Assembly (NCBI GenBank): GCA_017615275.1
Contig: JAGAAO010000047.1
Coordinates: 62,001 to 126,000, forward strand
Direction of reading: 5' to 3'
From: Butyrivibrio sp.
GTDB taxonomy: Bacteria > Bacillota > Clostridia > Lachnospirales > Lachnospiraceae
Length of the DNA stretch: 64,000 nucleotides
Under the pieces are notes generated by a model that saw nothing but the letters and a program-made list of their open reading frames with translations, searched no databases and was not told the DNA's origin. A program made the position numbers and the translations under genes. The first letter of the stretch is position 1, and every line of letters begins with the position of its first letter. Positions 60,750 through 64,000 of this stretch are shown here, piece after piece.

Positions 60750-62720
60750 ATGCCAAACACAAAGATCAATGTGGGGGAGAACATTGAGTGGCATTATGAA
60801 GAGATAAAAGGATGCTTTGATAAGTGTTTTGCAAATATATATAATCCGTTTTTTGATACAATCGCACATAACCTTAATGCGTTATTGGAGGGTATTGATA
60901 AGGGCGCATATGATATAACAAGTTTTGAAGGCACCAAAGAGTATGATCCTGTAAATCTTAATAATGGAAATTATATCAACGATAGAGAAGATCTCACCGT
61001 TTCAGGTGTTTATCCATTATCATTGAGACGTTTTTATAATGCACAAAGTGAAAGAAGTGGCTTATTCGGCAAAGGCTGGACAAGTCTTTTTGACATACAC
61101 CTTTTTAAAGAGGATGAATTTGACGGCTGTAAGATAAAGATTCTTTTTTCTGACGGCCACGAAGGTGTTTATGTAAGAAAATTTAATAAGGCAGAGTATG
61201 TTGAGGAGCGCGGTAAAGTCGGAAGACTTATTGAATACAATGACTCTTTCAAACTTATAAATGAAGACGGCTCCTACATGGAATTTGATAAGGCAGGTAA
61301 GATTCTGGCATTTGGTAATTCCAGATGTGAACTTGCCAGAATTCAGTATGCAGGCAATCGCCCGTATGAGATCTGCTCCGGCTCTAAATTTATAAAGCTG
61401 TGCTTTAACGAGAACGGAAATGTGATCTCAGCAAAAGACAATGGCGGAAGATGCGTTAAGTATGAGTATGCTGAAGATGATGGAACATTTTATCTTATAA
61501 ATGTCGTTTATCCTGACGGAGGAATAAGGTGCTTTAACTATGATAATCACGGTGTGATCAATGAGGTTACAACACCTGAGCTTACGACATTTCTTTTGAA
61601 TGAATATGACGATCAAAAACGTGTTATCAAGCAGGTTTTCCCTGATGGTGGCGTGATCACATATTCATATGACGACGAGAAGAAGATCACAACTGTTACG
61701 GAACAGAATGGTCTTAAAGTGGAATATATTTCTGATGAATTAGGAAGACATGTAGAAACAAGATATCCTGATCTTGGTATCTCCGAGTCTTATAAATATA
61801 ACGACAAGAATCAGCTGGTATCTGCAACGGATAAAAGAGGATATACCACAACTTTTACTTATGACAATGCAGGACATATTGTTAAGATCGCAGATCCCAA
61901 TGGCAATGTGACCGCTATTTCTTACAATTCGGCAGGAAAGCCCATACTTGTAAGAGAGTCAAGCGGAGCTGAATACAGATATTCTTATAATTGCTACGGA
62001 GAGCTCACAAGTGTGATCAATCCTAAGCTTGTAAAGACTAACATTACTTATAATGAATTTGGACAGATAATTCAGATCAGGAATTCCAAAGGTTTGTTTA
62101 TCTATCTTGAATTTGATGAGAATAAAGATATTTGCTATGTAATAGACAATAGCGGAACTGAGACATTCTTTGAAAGAGATGAATTCGGAAGAGTTACAGC
62201 GACAAAGAATGCCGCAGGGGATAAGACTTTCTATGAATATGACAAGATGGACAGAGTCTGCAAGGTAACAGAGCCCGGCGGAAAAGAGACAAAGTATTTT
62301 TATAACAGTTCAGGCAATCTCATCAAAGTGATCAATCCTGACGGAACCGAGAAAGTATGGGAATACAACGATATCGGCAAGAAATCGGACTACACGGATG
62401 AGTGTGGCAGAATGTTCCATATTGAGTACAACATTGTTTGGAATGAGGAGGAAATAACTCTTCCGAGCGGTTCCAAGATAAATTATGAATACGATCTTCT
62501 GAATAGACTTGTAAAAGTCACAGATTCTGAGCACAGAGAGACATCTTATGATTATGACGAAAATGGAAATGTGATCGCCGAGTATAACGGCAATACCAAG
62601 ATACGCAGCTTTACTTATGATGCCGTTGGAAATGTTACATCTGAAACAGATGCACTCGGTCATGTGAAGACGATTGATTTTGATGAAAGTGAGAATTTGC
62701 TTTCTGTAGCACACGGTTGA
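60750..62720 (+). CDS. RHS/YD-repeat protein, C-terminally short
   Basis: A 656-residue member of the RHS family, whose full-length members enclose a variable toxin. No signal peptide is present; a helical ~70-residue head is followed by the DUF6531-type start (DPVNLNNGNYINDREDLTV, PLSLRRFYNAQSERSGLFGKGW). From ~230 to the end are about 18 YD repeats such as FDEFGRVTA- and YDAVGNVTSETDALGHVK-like units. It stops at LLSVAHG, with neither the DPxGxxGG-like core boundary nor a toxin tip. It could be a truncated polymorphic toxin or a cassette remnant. AAGAGG precedes the ATG. Confidence 0.88.
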   Translation: MPNTKINVGENIEWHYEEIKGCFDKCFANIYNPFFDTIAHNLNALLEGIDKGAYDITSFEGTKEYDPVNLNNGNYINDREDLTVSGVYPLSLRRFYNAQSERSGLFGKGWTSLFDIHLFKEDEFDGCKIKILFSDGHEGVYVRKFNKAEYVEERGKVGRLIEYNDSFKLINEDGSYMEFDKAGKILAFGNSRCELARIQYAGNRPYEICSGSKFIKLCFNENGNVISAKDNGGRCVKYEYAEDDGTFYLINVVYPDGGIRCFNYDNHGVINEVTTPELTTFLLNEYDDQKRVIKQVFPDGGVITYSYDDEKKITTVTEQNGLKVEYISDELGRHVETRYPDLGISESYKYNDKNQLVSATDKRGYTTTFTYDNAGHIVKIADPNGNVTAISYNSAGKPILVRESSGAEYRYSYNCYGELTSVINPKLVKTNITYNEFGQIIQIRNSKGLFIYLEFDENKDICYVIDNSGTETFFERDEFGRVTATKNAAGDKTFYEYDKMDRVCKVTEPGGKETKYFYNSSGNLIKVINPDGTEKVWEYNDIGKKSDYTDECGRMFHIEYNIVWNEEEITLPSGSKINYEYDLLNRLVKVTDSEHRETSYDYDENGNVIAEYNGNTKIRSFTYDAVGNVTSETDALGHVKTIDFDESENLLSVAHG

Positions 62721-62763
62721 TTAGGTGTATGAAAATTTATATATAAACAGATGGAGTAGATTA

Positions 62764-63588
62764 TTGAAGAATAAAATTACATGCATGGATTTCTTGAGAA
62801 ATTCTATAATTACTCTTTCGATTATTTCAATTTATACCGGAGTGCTTAGCTTTCATCGCAATCTATATTTGTCTGCAGCATGTATTTGTTTTGAAAGTTT
62901 ACTTTTCTTTTGTGCTATAAAAACGATGCAGTCTTATTGTGCAAATCAGTTTGACGATAAGACTGCATTTGTTTCTGTAATAGAATTTTTGGGCAAACGA
63001 AAATCTATGACGGCAAAGGATAAGTGCAGCTACTTCAATGCAATGATATGGACAGACGATATAGAGGGGCTGAATAAATATATATCTTCCACCGGATTAT
63101 CTTTGACGCAAAATATTTCGTTGGAGTTCTATCTGGCAGACAGATATTTGTTTTTGGAGAGTGATGAAAAGAAGTGTTCCGATCATTTGAATTATGCAAA
63201 AGAGTACCTTGAAATATATGGCGGTATGCCGGATTCGGATGATTGTTTGAAAAGCCGATATTATACTTATCTTGCTTTTTATGAGGCTTATTTGGCCGGA
63301 AATATTGAATCGGCAGTATCTGCTATTGCAGATATGAATGGCGGTAAGCTTGTTACTTTGTGGGAGAAGTATCATTTGAGTAAGTGTTATGAAAAGATTG
63401 GAGATAAAAAGAAGACCAGATCGTGCAAAGTATACATTATGAACCAAAAGGGTATTACTCGTTTTCATAAATGGATTGGATGCGAGTGCGAAGATGGAGC
63501 TGAGTATTCCGTGGGAATGCGGATCCTGGGATTGGTGAGTGCTGTATCTTTCTGCGTGATCGTTTTGGTATCCGGTTTTATTTTGTGA
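62764..63588 (+). CDS. Membrane protein with N- and C-terminal membrane segments, function unknown
   Basis: About 274 residues. Two hydrophobic segments at the N terminus (IITLSIISIYTGVLSF, LYLSAACICFESLLFFCAI), a cytosolic helical middle that resembles TPR-type repeats (YFNAMIWTDDIEGLNKYI, LADRYLFLESDEKKCSDHLNYAKEYL-like), and one segment at the C terminus (ILGLVSAVSFCVIVLVSGFIL). I prefer TTG 62764 with TGGAG seven bases upstream; GTG 62725 lacks a ribosome binding site. It lies directly behind the shortened RHS gene, in the usual place of an immunity gene, and seems related to the next gene. Confidence 0.65.
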   Translation: MKNKITCMDFLRNSIITLSIISIYTGVLSFHRNLYLSAACICFESLLFFCAIKTMQSYCANQFDDKTAFVSVIEFLGKRKSMTAKDKCSYFNAMIWTDDIEGLNKYISSTGLSLTQNISLEFYLADRYLFLESDEKKCSDHLNYAKEYLEIYGGMPDSDDCLKSRYYTYLAFYEAYLAGNIESAVSAIADMNGGKLVTLWEKYHLSKCYEKIGDKKKTRSCKVYIMNQKGITRFHKWIGCECEDGAEYSVGMRILGLVSAVSFCVIVLVSGFIL

Positions 63589-63627
63589 ATGGAGAATGTT
63601 TTGGGTTAAGTGAATAAGGTGGTTTAT

Positions 63628-64000
63628 ATGGTTAATGATATTTGCATTGAGCGTAAGCTCTATATCGGGCTTTGCGTTACAAGTTTCATTCTGTGTGTTA
63701 TAAGCCTTATCAGGATGAGCAATTGTTCAAGTTCGGTATTGATCATTGTTCACGTGCTGCTTCTTTTGGCGTGTGTATATACCGGCTATTTTTACGGATG
63801 GAAAAAATATACTTATGACAGGTTATATGAACAATTGCGCGTGCTTGGCTATGAAAAACTTTGCGCATCCGCTTCTAAGCCGATAAAGGGCCAATTGGAC
63901 AGAATCGTTTTTTTGACAGGTAACATCGGTAACACAAATGATGATCTGCTTAAAGAGTATATTGAACTTGATGATTCTTTATGGTGCAAGGATTTTGGAA
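63628..64000 (+). CDS. Membrane protein related to the preceding gene (partial)
   Basis: 124 codons are visible; the gene runs off the right edge. It begins MVNDICIERKLYIG, with two hydrophobic segments (LCVTSFILCVISLI and VLIIVHVLLLLACVYTGYFYGW). A cytosolic part follows, including GQLDRIVFLTGNIGNTNDDLLKEYIELDD. The layout and this block parallel SMTAKDKCSYFNAMIWTDD and GLNKYI in the preceding protein, so the two are probably paralogues. AAGGTGG precedes the ATG at 63628. Confidence 0.65.
   Translation, partial: MVNDICIERKLYIGLCVTSFILCVISLIRMSNCSSSVLIIVHVLLLLACVYTGYFYGWKKYTYDRLYEQLRVLGYEKLCASASKPIKGQLDRIVFLTGNIGNTNDDLLKEYIELDDSLWCKDFG

Noticed and set aside
1-64000. tRNA, rRNA, CRISPR, insertion sequences, attachment sites
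   Set aside because: I found no cloverleaf, spaced identical repeats, transposase or integrase reading frame; the window appears free of them.

Overview
The window looks like a chromosomal segment of an anaerobic Firmicute of the Lachnospiraceae type (Butyrivibrio, Roseburia and relatives). This is inferred from gene content and order: ackA, rpmF-plsX-acpP-rnc-smc-ftsY, ylxM-ffh-rpsP-khpA-trmD-rimM, rplS-lepB-rbgA-lepB-lepB-rnhB-ylqG-ylqH-yraN, and der-plsY-gpsA, with strong GGAGG ribosome binding sites, TTGACA/TATAAT promoters and a T-box. No 16S rRNA gene is present, so genus and species cannot be fixed. I see no tRNA or rRNA gene, CRISPR array, insertion sequence or complete prophage.

Layout. 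1-2.7 kb: divergent uronate genes (uxaC, cut by the left edge, and uxaA) around a compact control region with two promoters, inverted repeats and a near-cre site. 2.7-4.8 kb: a large orphan protein with a Crp-like N-terminal domain. 4.9-7.5 kb: tmcAL and ackA, divergent around a consensus cre box. 7.6-10.1 kb: a polytopic membrane protein and an AraC regulator, lying where yceD often precedes rpmF. 10.2-21.2 kb: lipid synthesis (rpmF, plsX, acpP) followed by a very tight run rnc-smc-ftsY-ilvA-yitT-GH25 lysozyme-araC that ends at one terminator. 21.2-25 kb: SRP, ribosomal and tRNA-modification genes, with trmD before rimM. 25-31.2 kb: a pyrimidine nucleoside uptake and salvage block (udp, BmpA-type lipoprotein, ABC ATPase, two permeases, cdd) between rimM and rplS. 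31.3-38.4 kb: rplS, three type I signal peptidases (two of them a tandem duplicate), rbgA, rnhB, the FliK-like/FlhB-like pair ylqG-ylqH, yraN and pgeF.

38.4-47.4 kb: an OmpR-type two-component system with a large extracytoplasmic sensor; a long-form PRPP synthetase on the minus strand; and a radical SAM/PDZ protein, der, plsY and gpsA in one operon. 47.5-52.3 kb is more accessory: a hypothetical protein, lipoproteins, a DUF3592-like membrane protein and a frameshifted lipoprotein gene surround a T-box-controlled tyrS. 52.3-54.9 kb: an ArsR-controlled metal efflux cassette in which the HMA domain is a separate small protein. 55-60.6 kb: a serine hydrolase, purine nucleoside phosphorylase, a membrane-anchored MutS-like ATPase, RNase HI and a metallophosphoesterase. 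60.6 kb to the end: an RHS/YD-repeat protein that stops early, then two apparently related membrane proteins, the second cut by the right edge.

How the parts fit together: lipid genes (plsX, acpP, plsY, gpsA) cover most of the entry into glycerophospholipid synthesis. The SRP parts (ftsY, ffh, ylxM) and the signal peptidases form the protein-export theme. Nucleoside genes (udp, cdd, the ABC importer, punA, pgeF, prs) form a salvage theme. Most of the window is ordinary chromosome. The least explained pieces are the RHS/membrane-protein end, the membrane MutS-like ATPase, the Crp-headed 701-residue protein and the YlqG/YlqH pair.
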